A DNA stretch of 64,000 bases from G965220825 sp965220825 (GTDB lineage Bacteria; Pseudomonadota; Alphaproteobacteria; UBA828): assembly GCA_965220825.1 (NCBI GenBank), contig OZ244839.1:1302001-1366000 (forward strand), given 5' to 3'. The notes beneath the pieces were generated by a model. The model ran no database searches. It was not told where the DNA came from and was given only the letters and a program-made list of their open reading frames with translations. Numbering within the stretch: position 1 is the stretch's first letter; each line of letters opens with the position of its first letter. Position numbers and translations under genes: made by a program. Below, one piece after another: positions 35,844-44,635 of the stretch.

Positions 35844-36006
35844 GCCTACGTGGTGTAGGTGCGGCGTTTGACGAGGCGGCCGCGGCCGGGTTCGGCGAGG
35901 ACCTTGCCGTCGTCCACGATTATTTCGCCGCGGGAGAGCGTCATCACCGGCCAGCCTGTGACCTCGAAGCCCTCATGCAGCTCCCAGTCCTGCCTCGAGT
36001 GCATGT
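35844..36006. repeat. 163-bp direct repeat, right copy (intact gene end)
   Basis: This copy is the genuine 3' end of the hydantoinase gene. It matches 34579-34741, offset 1265 bases in the same orientation. The two copies bracket about 1.1 kb containing the AT-rich gene. The layout resembles integration at a gene's 3' end with the end regenerated. Confidence 0.9.
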
Positions 36007-37210
36007 CGCGCTGGCGGATGACCACCGGCTTCTCGGGATCGAACACGGCGATGTCCGCGTCCGAGCCGACGGCGATGGTGCCCTTCTGGGGATACATGCC
36101 GAAGAGCTTGGCGGGGTTGGTCGAGCTGACCTCGACAAAACGGTTGAGCGAGAGCCGGCCCGCGCGGACGCCCTCCGAATAGAGCATGGGCAGCACCGTC
36201 TCCAGGTTGGACATGCCCGGGAGCAGCTCGTCCACCGTCGCGCCCGTCTTCTTCTGCTTCATGTTCCAGCCCACATGGTCCGTCGCCACCGTCTGGAGCA
36301 CGTTGCTCTGCAGCGCCTGCCAGAGCACGTCCATCTGATCGGCTTCGCGCAGAGGCGGCCAGCCCACATAACGCTCCGGGTCGATCGGCTCGTTGAAGCG
36401 GTCCCGCGAGAGATGGAGGTAGATGGGCCGCGTCTCGCCGTGGCAGGTCTGGCCCCGGGCGCGGGCGTCGTTCAGCGCGTCCAGCCCCTCCTGGCAGGAG
36501 AGGTGGACCAGATAGGCCGGGACGTCGGCGACATGGGCCATCCAGAGGGCCCGCTGGGCCGCCATCCCTTCCGAGATGCGCGGCCTGGAATCGGGGAAGG
36601 TGCGGACGTTGGAATTGTTCTCCTCGGCGAGCTTCTGCGTCATGTAGCTGATGCAGCACTGGTCCTCGCAGTGGATATTCACCATGGCGCCGAGCTTGCC
36701 GGCCTCCTCCATACAGCGGAGGAACTGGGGCGCGTACTGGTCGAACTGCGCCAGCCCGGTCATGAAGATCTTGAAGCTGGTGTAGCCGTCCGCCACCGCA
36801 TCCCGCATCTCGGAGAGCGTGTGCTCGCCGGGCTGGAAGAGCGTCGGGTGTAGGCCGTAATCGATCACGGATTTTTCGCCGCGCCGGTTCCAGACGGCGA
36901 GGCACGCCTGGAGCGATTGTCCGGCCTCGGGCATCGCATAGTCGCAGATGGTGGTGATCCCGCCACAGGCCGCGGCCACCGTGGAGGAATGGAAATCGTC
37001 GGCGGTGGACTGTCCCATCAACTCGAATTCCACATGGGTGTGGACGTCCACGCCGCCGGGGAAGAGAATCTTGCCGCTGCAATCGATGGTGCGCCCGGCG
37101 GGGCCGAGGTCGCGGCCGATCTGCTTGATCGTGCCGCCTTCGATTCCGATATCCGCCTCCCAAGTCTCGTAGGCGGTCACGATCTTGCCGTTGGTCAGGA
37201 TCAGATCCAT
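35846..37210 (-). CDS. Dihydropyrimidinase / D-hydantoinase family amidohydrolase
   Basis: 454-aa cytoplasmic binuclear zinc hydrolase of cyclic amides (dihydropyrimidines, 5-substituted hydantoins or related rings). All ligands of the hydantoinase family are present: His57-x-His59 (DVHTHVEF), carbamylated Lys147 (YTSFKIFM), His180, His236 and Asp311 (ATDHVGW). The frame opens ~33 codons earlier, but the ATG at 37210 preceded by GGGAG fits the family start MDLILTNGKIVT. Its 3' end is duplicated upstream of the inserted segment. Confidence 0.93.
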   Translation of the reverse strand: MDLILTNGKIVTAYETWEADIGIEGGTIKQIGRDLGPAGRTIDCSGKILFPGGVDVHTHVEFELMGQSTADDFHSSTVAAACGGITTICDYAMPEAGQSLQACLAVWNRRGEKSVIDYGLHPTLFQPGEHTLSEMRDAVADGYTSFKIFMTGLAQFDQYAPQFLRCMEEAGKLGAMVNIHCEDQCCISYMTQKLAEENNSNVRTFPDSRPRISEGMAAQRALWMAHVADVPAYLVHLSCQEGLDALNDARARGQTCHGETRPIYLHLSRDRFNEPIDPERYVGWPPLREADQMDVLWQALQSNVLQTVATDHVGWNMKQKKTGATVDELLPGMSNLETVLPMLYSEGVRAGRLSLNRFVEVSSTNPAKLFGMYPQKGTIAVGSDADIAVFDPEKPVVIRQRDMHSRQDWELHEGFEVTGWPVMTLSRGEIIVDDGKVLAEPGRGRLVKRRTYTT

Positions 37211-37336
37211 GGTCCCGCTCCCGCTGGTTGTGGTCGTCTCCCGAGGCAAGTATGAGCCGCGCCCCGCCGGCCCGTCCACCCCCGCATGGGCACCTCGCCG
37301 GCACGACAAGGATAAGGGCCGGCGGGTAATCCGCCT

Positions 37337-37843
37337 TCACTCCCGGGGCCTGCAGGGCGGCGCGAGGAGGGCCTCCAAGCGGAGAATCCCCTGCATCAGG
37401 GCGGCGGCATGGCGCAGGTCGGAGAGGCGCGGCAGCACGGGCGCCATCCAGCGCGGGAAGCGTTCGAACACCACGGTCTCGTCCACCGCCTCCTTCACCG
37501 CCCTGCCCGCCCGCGCAAGCTGGGCCTGAACGGTGCGGAGTCTCGCTTCCATCTCGGCGCGGGCGGCCTCCCCGATCTCGTCCCGATCGGGGCCTGCGTC
37601 GGCGCCGTGGAGGCCGGCCGCCACCGAGGTTCGTCCGTAGCGCATCCGGTAGAGATAGGCGTAGGCCTGGGCCGCCTCGCGCTGGCGCGCCGTGATGTCT
37701 CCATTCGCGAACATGACGCCGATGGGAAAGGCCGCATATTTTGGATCCGCACTTCCGGCAAGATAGCGACGGCGCGCGGCCGACTCCGTCGTTCCCCCGT
37801 CGGGCTTGCGCGCAGCACCCCTTGCCGCCCGGCGCCCGGTCAC
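37337..37843 (-). CDS. Hypothetical protein coupled to a GcrA-like gene
   Basis: 168-aa Arg/Ala-rich protein. The GTG start at 37843 overlaps the upstream stop (GTGA). It has an N-terminal basic stretch, then PKYAAFPIGVMFANGDITARQREAAQAYAYLYR. The rest is helical (EMEARLRTVQAQLARAGRAVKEAVD). The 'PIG..F..G.IT..Q..A...Y' pattern recalls small proteins encoded by alphaproteobacterial prophages, but no function is known. The open frame to 38104 overlaps the other gene and was not used. Confidence 0.6.
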   Translation of the reverse strand: MTGRRAARGAARKPDGGTTESAARRRYLAGSADPKYAAFPIGVMFANGDITARQREAAQAYAYLYRMRYGRTSVAAGLHGADAGPDRDEIGEAARAEMEARLRTVQAQLARAGRAVKEAVDETVVFERFPRWMAPVLPRLSDLRHAAALMQGILRLEALLAPPCRPRE

Positions 37844-38055
37844 GGCCCGCACTCCACGGCGATAGCCCGATGGCCGGGACACCAGGAGGAGCCTGGCCGG
37901 CCCCGGGGCCGGCCGCAATAGCGCCAGCCTGCGAGGTCCAGTGCCGGTTCGCCGTAGATCCACCGGCAACCCTCGGGGACCTGCCCCCCGAGGGGCCGGC
38001 CGACCCCGTCGGCAGCAACGCGCGGCCCCTCTATATTCACTGTTTGTTCTTTCAT
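37840..38055 (-). CDS. Small GcrA-like Cys/His protein
   Basis: 71-aa protein. The C-terminal half has Cys30-Arg-Trp-Ile and Cys47-Gly-Arg-Pro, then SWCPGH (Cys59, His62). This pattern recalls the tail of the cell-cycle regulator GcrA and its phage relatives, where it probably binds a metal. The GcrA DNA-binding N-terminus is missing. ATG at 38055 follows GAGGAGC; a longer start at 38121 is less likely. Similarity is by motif only. Confidence 0.55.
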   Translation of the reverse strand: MKEQTVNIEGPRVAADGVGRPLGGQVPEGCRWIYGEPALDLAGWRYCGRPRGRPGSSWCPGHRAIAVECGP

Positions 38056-38205
38056 ACTGTACGATGCTCCTCGCCATCCGTTGCGGGAGCATCCTATAGA
38101 GCATTTTTGCACATTAGGCAAGTCACGCGGGTGCGCTGCGACACTACAGGCATGCGCTCTATACTGGATGCGCTCTCAGGCCCGCCACGGCCCGCGGGCG
38201 CGTGC

Positions 38206-39771
38206 TCACACGCGCTGCCAGTCGGCGCTCTTCTCCAGCGCATCCGCGACCTTGAGCACGGTGAGGTCCTCGAAGTGGCGGCCGACGATCATGCAGCCGA
38301 TGGGGAGGTCGTCGTGGACGCCGCAGGGCACGCTGATCGCCGGGTGACCGGTCACGTTGAACTGGGGCGTGTTGTTGATCATGCTGAGCCCGCGGGACAT
38401 GTACGTGCCGAAGTCCGCGTCCATATCGGGTATGGGCGCGGGCAGATGGGGAATGGTGGGCAGCACCAGGACGTCCACCTCTTGAAGCGCCGCGTCATAG
38501 GCCTCCGTCACCCGCCGGCGCTGGTTCTGCGCCTTCGCGTAATAGGTGCCGTGGTAGAAGCGCTTGAGATATTCGCCCAGCAGGAGGACGTTCTTCACCG
38601 TCAGCGGATAGTCGTTCTGGCGGGTGAGGCCGGCGCGGGACGCATGCTCCAGGAAGGCGGTGTCGTAGAAGCCGAACCAGCCCGTGCCCACGCCGCCGCT
38701 CTTCATCATGAACTCGGTCGCGCCCTCCACCGCGATGGCGAACCAGATCCGGAGTCCGTGATAGTGCGCGGGCACGGAGATTTCCCTGGCCTCCGCCCCT
38801 TGCGCCTCCAGGCGAGCGACGGCCGCGCGCACCGCATCGTCCACCGCGGGCTCGCTCCCCGGCAGGCCGAGCTCCGGCCAGGTTTCCTCCGTCTGGCCGA
38901 AGCCCTCCCGCAGCACGCCGATGCGCACGCCCTCGCAGCCCGCCCCGATGGCGGGGGTATAGTCTTGAACCCAGTCCGCCGGCAGCACGCCGCGCTGGCG
39001 CGGATCCAGCGGATCGGGCCCTGCGAGCACCGAAAGCATGCGTGCGGTGTTCTCCACGTTGTTCGCCATGGGGCCGATATGGTCCAGCGTCATCTCGATG
39101 GCGAGGCAGCCCGTATAGGGGATCAGCCCGTAGGTCGCCTTGTGCCCCACCACGCCGCACCAGGAGGCGGGGATGCGGATGGAGCCGCCCTGGTCGCCGC
39201 CGATGGCCATGGCGACGTCGCCCGCCGCGAGCGCCGCCGCGCTCCCCTTGGAGGAGCCGCCGGGGGCGTGGGTCGGTTTGCGCGGGTTCCGCACAGGGCC
39301 GTAGGCGCTGGTGTGCCCGCCGCCGGAGAACGAGAAATCGGCACAGGCGGTCTTGCCCGCGATGGTGGCACCGGCGTCCAGCAGGCGGGTGATGATGGTG
39401 GCGTCCACCGTCGGCACATAGCCCTCGAGGGCGCGGGCGCCGTTCATCATGGGGACGCCCGCCACCGAGACCACATCCTTTATGCCCACCGCCTCGCCGG
39501 CGAGCGGCCCGGAGTCCGCGCCGCGTATCTCCGTCCGCCAGTACCAGGCGTTGTAGGGGTTCTCGTCCGGATGGGGCCGATAGCCCGGCATGCGCGGATA
39601 GCGCACCGCGGGCCGCTCCTCCGGCATGTCGTCGATATGGCGCAGACTCGCGATCGCGCCGCGCATGGCGTCGCGCTGGTTGGCGAGGTCCTCGGCGGAG
39701 AGTTCCAGGCCGAAATCGGCGGCGATATCGGCGAGCTGGGCGATCGAAGGCATCTCGGGACCGCGGGCCAT
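38206..39771 (-). CDS. Amidase (amidase signature family)
   Basis: 521-aa Ser-Ser-Lys hydrolase. The triad is Lys98 (GIKDVV), cis-Ser173 (HAPGGSSKGSAAA) and nucleophile Ser197 (GGDQGGSIRIPAS), with the spacing of 24 between the serines usual for the family. It hydrolyses an amide to a carboxylate and ammonia; the substrate is unknown (aryl or aliphatic amide). The start at 39771 is preceded by GGAAGGGAGG. It is divergent from the EamA exporter gene. It adds to the amide-hydrolysis theme of this region. Confidence 0.92.
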   Translation of the reverse strand: MARGPEMPSIAQLADIAADFGLELSAEDLANQRDAMRGAIASLRHIDDMPEERPAVRYPRMPGYRPHPDENPYNAWYWRTEIRGADSGPLAGEAVGIKDVVSVAGVPMMNGARALEGYVPTVDATIITRLLDAGATIAGKTACADFSFSGGGHTSAYGPVRNPRKPTHAPGGSSKGSAAALAAGDVAMAIGGDQGGSIRIPASWCGVVGHKATYGLIPYTGCLAIEMTLDHIGPMANNVENTARMLSVLAGPDPLDPRQRGVLPADWVQDYTPAIGAGCEGVRIGVLREGFGQTEETWPELGLPGSEPAVDDAVRAAVARLEAQGAEAREISVPAHYHGLRIWFAIAVEGATEFMMKSGGVGTGWFGFYDTAFLEHASRAGLTRQNDYPLTVKNVLLLGEYLKRFYHGTYYAKAQNQRRRVTEAYDAALQEVDVLVLPTIPHLPAPIPDMDADFGTYMSRGLSMINNTPQFNVTGHPAISVPCGVHDDLPIGCMIVGRHFEDLTVLKVADALEKSADWQRV

Positions 39772-39857
39772 GGCGGCCTCCCTTCCGTTGCGGAGCAGGA
39801 CTGCCCACTCTATCCCACTCGCCGGCACCGTGGAACGCGCCGGCAAGGAGGCGCACC

Positions 39858-40748
39858 GTGACCGCCGCCGGCACCGAGCGGGGCGGCGGCCGCGCCTTCG
39901 AAGGCGCGCTGCTGATGGTCTTCACCTGCGCCTGCTTCGCCGGCGCATCGGCGGCCATCCGCCACGTCTCCATGGAGCTTTCGATTTTCCAGATCGCGTT
40001 CTTCCGCAATGCGGTCGGCACGATCCTGCTGCTCCCCTTCATGGCCCATGCGGGGTTCGGCTCGCTCGCGCCCGCACGCTTCCGCCTTTTCGGCGTTCGC
40101 GCCGTCATCGGGGTCGCGGCCACCTCGGCCTGGTTCTCCGCGCTTCACATGATCCCACTTGCCGAGGCGATCACGCTGAACTTTACCGTCTCTCTCTGGA
40201 TGATCCCGGTGGCGATCTTCATGCTGGGGGAGCGCGTCGGCGCGCGGCGCTGGATCGCGACGCTCACGGGCTTCGCAGGCGTGCTGATCGTGCTGCGGCC
40301 CGGCGCGGAGACCATCGCCGCCGGCGGGCTGCTTGCCATCTTTTCGGCGCTGCTCTTCGCGGTCTCCATGGCGCTGGTGCGCTACCTCTCCCGCACCGAA
40401 TCGCCGCTCGCGATCGTCTTTTACGTCAACGTCATCATGACGCCGCTTTCGCTGCCGCCGGCGCTCTGGTTCTGGACCGGGCCGACGGCGGAACAACTCG
40501 TCTGGCTGTGCGGCATCGGTGTCGTCCTTACGGTTGCGCATTTCTCCATGGCGCGGGCGCTCTCGCTGATGGAGGCGACGGCGATCGTGCCGCTGGATTT
40601 CACGCGGCTGCCCTTCGCGGTGCTGATCGGCTGGTTCGCCTTCGGCGAGCTTCCCGGCCCGTGGACCTGGGCCGGGGCCGCGGTGATCGTCGCGAGCGCG
40701 GTCTATCTCTCCCGCCGCGAGGCCGCACTGAAGGCGGGCGGCGGCTGA
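39858..40748 (+). CDS. EamA/DMT-family transporter
   Basis: 296-aa membrane protein with ten helices in two EamA repeats. The first runs from GALLMVFTCACFAGASAAIRH to about residue 140, the second from about 150 (IAAGGLLAIFSALLFAVSMAL) to YLSRREAAL. Such DMT transporters move small metabolites, often amino acids or their analogues. The GTG start at 39858 follows AAGGAGGCGC. It lies 86 bases from the divergent amidase gene. Confidence 0.88.
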   Translation: MTAAGTERGGGRAFEGALLMVFTCACFAGASAAIRHVSMELSIFQIAFFRNAVGTILLLPFMAHAGFGSLAPARFRLFGVRAVIGVAATSAWFSALHMIPLAEAITLNFTVSLWMIPVAIFMLGERVGARRWIATLTGFAGVLIVLRPGAETIAAGGLLAIFSALLFAVSMALVRYLSRTESPLAIVFYVNVIMTPLSLPPALWFWTGPTAEQLVWLCGIGVVLTVAHFSMARALSLMEATAIVPLDFTRLPFAVLIGWFAFGELPGPWTWAGAAVIVASAVYLSRREAALKAGGG

Positions 40749-40827
40749 GCGCGCCCCGGGCTGCGCGCTTTGCGTCGCCCGGCCCCGGTTTGCTATGTAG
40801 GCGCCCGGCCACGGAGGGAAGCGAGCC

Positions 40828-41592
40828 ATGGATGCGAAAGGGTTGACGGCAATCGTGACCGGGGGCGCCTCGGGCCTTGGCGAGGCGACGGCGCGGAGGC
40901 TGGCCGGCGCCGGCGCGCGCGTGGGAGTCCTCGACATGAACGAGGAACGCGCGCAAGCCGTCGCGGGCGAAATCGGCGGCGCGGCAGCGGTTTGCGACGT
41001 TACGGACGGGGCGAGCCACGAGGCCGCCGTTGCTGCCGTGCGCAAGGCTCTCGGGCCTGCGCGCATCCTGGTGGCCTGCGCCGGAATCGCACCGGGCGCC
41101 AAGCTGGTGGGCCGGGACGGCACGCCCGCGCCCCTCGAGAAGCTCACCCGGGCCATCCATGTGAACCTGATCGGCACCATCAATTCCTGCCGGATTGCGG
41201 CGGCAGAGATGGCGGCGCAGGAATCGCTGGAGGACGGCGAGCGCGGCGTGATTATCACCACGGCCTCCGTCGCGGCTTTCGAAGGCCAGATCGGCCAGCT
41301 CGACTACGCGGCCTCCAAGGGCGGCGTCGCGGCCATGACGATCCCGCTTGCCCGCGAACTCGCCCGCGACGGCATCCGCGTAAACGCCATCGCGCCGGGC
41401 CTGATGGACACTCCCATGATGGCGGGCCTGCCGGAGCCCGTGCGCGAATCCCTCATCGAGACCACGCTCTACCCCAAGCGCCTGGGCCATGCGGACGAAT
41501 ATGCGGCGCTCGCGCTCCACATCGTCGAGAACCGCTTCATGAACGGCTCCGTCATCCGCTTCGACGGCGCGCTCCGCATGGCGCCCAAATAG
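40828..41592 (+). CDS. SDR oxidoreductase, HSD10 / 3-hydroxyacyl-CoA dehydrogenase type 2-like
   Basis: 254-aa short-chain dehydrogenase. TGGASGLG (residues 11-18), ACAGIAPG, catalytic Ser147, Tyr160 and Lys164 (TTASVAAFEG, LDYAASKGG). Asp36 at the end of beta-2 (VLDM) points to NAD use. The ETTLYPKRLGHADEYAAL segment is typical of the mitochondrial HSD10-like group that oxidises short 3-hydroxyacyl-CoAs and steroids. Eighty bases separate it from the EamA gene, same strand. Confidence 0.88.
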   Translation: MDAKGLTAIVTGGASGLGEATARRLAGAGARVGVLDMNEERAQAVAGEIGGAAAVCDVTDGASHEAAVAAVRKALGPARILVACAGIAPGAKLVGRDGTPAPLEKLTRAIHVNLIGTINSCRIAAAEMAAQESLEDGERGVIITTASVAAFEGQIGQLDYAASKGGVAAMTIPLARELARDGIRVNAIAPGLMDTPMMAGLPEPVRESLIETTLYPKRLGHADEYAALALHIVENRFMNGSVIRFDGALRMAPK

Positions 41593-41613
41593 ACCGGCGG
41601 ACGGCGCGCTCCC

Positions 41614-42438
41614 TCAGAACCACACCTCCAAACCGGCCACCAGGACGGTCCGGCTCGCGTCCTCGCCCTCGGCTTTCGCCATGCGGCGGGTTTCTCCCAG
41701 ATCGCCTTGCCACTCGATGCCGATATAGGGCGCGTACTGGCCATCGAACTCATAGCCGAAACGAAGGCCCGCATCGAGGCCGGCGAAGCCCGCGCCGGTG
41801 TGCCGTTCGGGAATGTCCTGAAATGCGACCGTCACCGCTACGCGCGGCCGCAGGAACAGGTGCTGAAGCAGCAGCAATTCATGCTCGATTTCGGCCGACG
41901 CCGTGGCGTCGCCCTCCTCGCTCACATAGGCCGCCGCATCGACGGAGAAATCGTACGGCGCGGTACCCTGATAGCCGACGGTGGCGAAGGTCAGGTCGTC
42001 AGTCTCGAACTCGTGACCAATGCCCGCCTGGAAGTCCCAGAAGGGCGAGACCGCGCGTGACCACAGGAGCTGCGCCTCCAACTCCTCGAATTCGTCTTCC
42101 TCGAAGGCATATTCCCCTTCGGTCTTGATATAGAGCTTGTCGATGTCGCCGCCATATGCGGCGTCCATGTCCCAAACCAGATAGTCCGCATCGTCGTCGC
42201 TCTGGATCTCCAGGCGGTCTGCCGCGACGAACCAGAAGGGGACGCCACCGTGATGATGCAGCAGGCTCGCGCGAGCCGCGGCCATTTCAGCCGGACCGAA
42301 ATGGGCGTCGGCCTGGGACCAGGGCGGCTCGCCGGCGGTTCCATGCGGGTCATGCCCGGCCTCCTCGGCAAGAGCGGAGACCGGCCCGGCAAGACATGCC
42401 GTCAATGCCAGTGCGGCATAGCGGGAAATTCGCCTCAT
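41614..42438 (-). CDS. copB: Copper resistance outer-membrane protein CopB
   Basis: 274-aa protein with a cleaved signal peptide (RRISRYAALALTACLAGPVSALA). The His-rich N-terminus (HHHGG) and the C-terminal barrel strands ending in a terminal Phe (LVAGLEVWF) match CopB/PcoB. It sits in the outer membrane and helps sequester or export copper. The ATG at 42438 overlaps the stop of copA (TGATG), so copA and copB are coupled. Confidence 0.92.
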   Translation of the reverse strand: MRRISRYAALALTACLAGPVSALAEEAGHDPHGTAGEPPWSQADAHFGPAEMAAARASLLHHHGGVPFWFVAADRLEIQSDDDADYLVWDMDAAYGGDIDKLYIKTEGEYAFEEDEFEELEAQLLWSRAVSPFWDFQAGIGHEFETDDLTFATVGYQGTAPYDFSVDAAAYVSEEGDATASAEIEHELLLLQHLFLRPRVAVTVAFQDIPERHTGAGFAGLDAGLRFGYEFDGQYAPYIGIEWQGDLGETRRMAKAEGEDASRTVLVAGLEVWF

Positions 42439-44345
42439 CAATGCATGTCCTCGTGATCCATCCCGCCGTGATCCATGGCTCCGCCGTCCCCATGGCCGCC
42501 ATGGGCATCGTGGGCGTCGTGGCCATGCATCATGTCGGATTCCGGCGCAGGCTCCGGGGACGACGGCTCGTGGGCATGGTGCTCATGGCCGTGATGCTCG
42601 TGTGACGGTTCGCGCTCGTCCTCCGCCCGCGGCAGCACGGAGACCACCTGCATCATCCCCGCGGCCATGTGGTAGAGCAGATGGCAGTGGAACGCCCAGT
42701 CGCCGACGGCATCCGCCGTGACATCCACCGACAGCCGCTCGCCGGGCTTGACGATCACCGTGTGTTTTCGCGGGCGGTAGTCGCCGCCGCCGTTGTCCAG
42801 TTCGAAATACATCCCGTGCAGGTGGACGGGATGGTTCATCATGGTGTTGTTGGTCATGGTGAGCCGCACGCGCTCGCCTTCATAGAGGGTGATCGGTGCC
42901 GTCACTTCCGAGAACTTCACGCCGTCGAAGGACCAGATGTAGCGGTCCATGTTGCCGGTCAGGTGGATATCAAGCTCCCGGCCCGGCGGGCGCGTATCGG
43001 GATTGATCTCGAGGCTCCGCAACTGCGAGTAGCGGAGCGCCCGGTGGGGGACGTCCTCGAGCCCCGTGCCCGGCTCGTCCAGGCGGTTCGCGGGACTCTC
43101 GGCAATGTTCATGACGCCGGGCCCCCGCTCGAGGGGCGCCTGCGCCGCACCGTGATCCATCCCACCGTGGTCCATCCCGCCGTGATCCATCCCGCCATGG
43201 TCCATCCCGCCATGGTCCATCCCGCCGTGGTCCATCCCCATGTCCTTCATGGTGAGCGTCGGCACGGCGCGCAGCGGGGGCGGTTCAGCTCTCATGCCGG
43301 GGCGGGGCCCGAGAGTCGCGACCACCAGCCCGGCGCGTTCGATGGATTCGGCGACGAAGCCATAGGCGCGTGGCTCCGGCGGGGTGACGATCACGTCATA
43401 GGTTTCAGCGACACCGATCTGGAGCTCGTCCACCTCCAGCGGCTGAGTGTTGAGGCCGTCGGACTGGACCACCGTCATGGGCAGTCCCGGGATGCGGACG
43501 TTGAAGATCGTCATGGCCGAGGCGTTGATGAGGCGCAGGCGCACGCGCTCGCCCGGCTCGAACACGCCGTTCCAGTTGTCCGCGGTCGAGTGGCCGTTGA
43601 TCAGGTAGAGATAGGTATCGCCCGTCACGTCCGAGATGTCCCGCGGCGACATGCGCATGCGGCCCCACATGGCGCGGTCCTCGAAGGTGGCACCCCACCC
43701 GTGCTCCGCGACATCGGCGAAGAAATCTTCCAGCGTCCGCTCGCCATGGTTGGAGAATTCGCTACTGGCCTTGAGCTTGTGGAAGATCAGATCCGGGTCC
43801 ATGAAGCTCCAGTCGGACAGCACCAGGACGTATTCGCGGTCATAGGACACCGGATCCGCGCCCCTGGGCTCGACGATCAGCGGACCGTAATGGCCCGCCT
43901 GCTCCTGAGAACCGGAGTGGGAGTGGTACCAGTAGGTGCCGTTCTGCGGCACGGCGAAGCGGTAGCGGAAGGTCTCGCCCGGCGGGATGCCGGGGAAGGA
44001 AACGCCGGGGACGCCGTCCATGTAGAACGGCACCAGAAGGCCGTGCCAGTGGATCGAAGTGTCCTCGTCCAGCTTGTTGGCGACGTCGAGCGTAACCTCG
44101 TCGCCTTCCCGGAAGCGTATAAGCGGGGCGGGCAGCGTGTCGTTCATGCCGATCGCACGGCCCTGCCGCCCATCGATACGGATGGGGAAACTGTCGACGG
44201 TCAGGTCGAAATGGTCGCCCGTAAGCGGCACAAGACCCAGATTGCCCTGGGTCGCGCTTCTCGCCCAGGCGGGCAGCATGCCGAGAGCGGCGCACGATAC
44301 GCCGGCGCCCAGGGACGACAATAGCAATTCTCTTCGTGTAATCAC
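42438..44345 (-). CDS. copA: Copper resistance multicopper oxidase CopA
   Basis: 635-aa periplasmic multicopper oxidase. Tat signal TRRELLLSSLGAG. Copper sites IHWHG (from residue 98), WYHSHS, HPVHLHGM and HCHLLYHM, all four copper-binding boxes of laccase-type enzymes. A Met/His linker near residue 380 repeats MDHGG-type units six times and the tail is again rich in His (HEHHGHEHHAHE), giving extra copper binding. It oxidises Cu(I) and stores copper. Start GTG at 44345 with GAGGGGG upstream. Confidence 0.94.
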   Translation of the reverse strand: MITRRELLLSSLGAGVSCAALGMLPAWARSATQGNLGLVPLTGDHFDLTVDSFPIRIDGRQGRAIGMNDTLPAPLIRFREGDEVTLDVANKLDEDTSIHWHGLLVPFYMDGVPGVSFPGIPPGETFRYRFAVPQNGTYWYHSHSGSQEQAGHYGPLIVEPRGADPVSYDREYVLVLSDWSFMDPDLIFHKLKASSEFSNHGERTLEDFFADVAEHGWGATFEDRAMWGRMRMSPRDISDVTGDTYLYLINGHSTADNWNGVFEPGERVRLRLINASAMTIFNVRIPGLPMTVVQSDGLNTQPLEVDELQIGVAETYDVIVTPPEPRAYGFVAESIERAGLVVATLGPRPGMRAEPPPLRAVPTLTMKDMGMDHGGMDHGGMDHGGMDHGGMDHGGMDHGAAQAPLERGPGVMNIAESPANRLDEPGTGLEDVPHRALRYSQLRSLEINPDTRPPGRELDIHLTGNMDRYIWSFDGVKFSEVTAPITLYEGERVRLTMTNNTMMNHPVHLHGMYFELDNGGGDYRPRKHTVIVKPGERLSVDVTADAVGDWAFHCHLLYHMAAGMMQVVSVLPRAEDEREPSHEHHGHEHHAHEPSSPEPAPESDMMHGHDAHDAHGGHGDGGAMDHGGMDHEDMH

Positions 44346-44596
44346 GTTCTGCCCCCTCGATCTGCTGCACGAGGACTTGCCAAGGGCGAACGGCCGAACG
44401 GTACTTGCTCGTGGCTCTTGCCTTCCGCTCGCCACAATTCGGCTTTCTCAAATGCTACAGCTTTCGCCGCCCCCGTGTCACCACTTTTCCTCGTCCAGTC
44501 AATAACGGGTGATCTGTCCGGATTTACTGTTGCCGCCAACAGTGACAACGAAACGGACGGGGCCGGAGACCCGTCACCGGCGGTGGCAGCAAAACA

Positions 44597-44620
44597 TGCG
44601 GGCCTGGAGACCCGCGCACC
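44597..44620. repeat. REP-like palindromic repeat, copy 6, abutted by IS630
   Basis: The core is identical to the copy at 10151, including its GGCAGCAAAACA left flank and the TA that follows. In the other copy the sequence continues CAATACAAAACG; here the IS630 element begins right after the TA. The IS has inserted at the edge of the repeat. Confidence 0.88.
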
Positions 44621-44635
44621 TAGAGCGGAATCCGA

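Noticed and set aside
38104..38205. Long forms of the 37337 and 37840 genes reaching back to 38104/38121
   Set aside because: The upstream parts lack protein-like features; the starts at 37843 and 38055 have GTGA coupling or a ribosome site.
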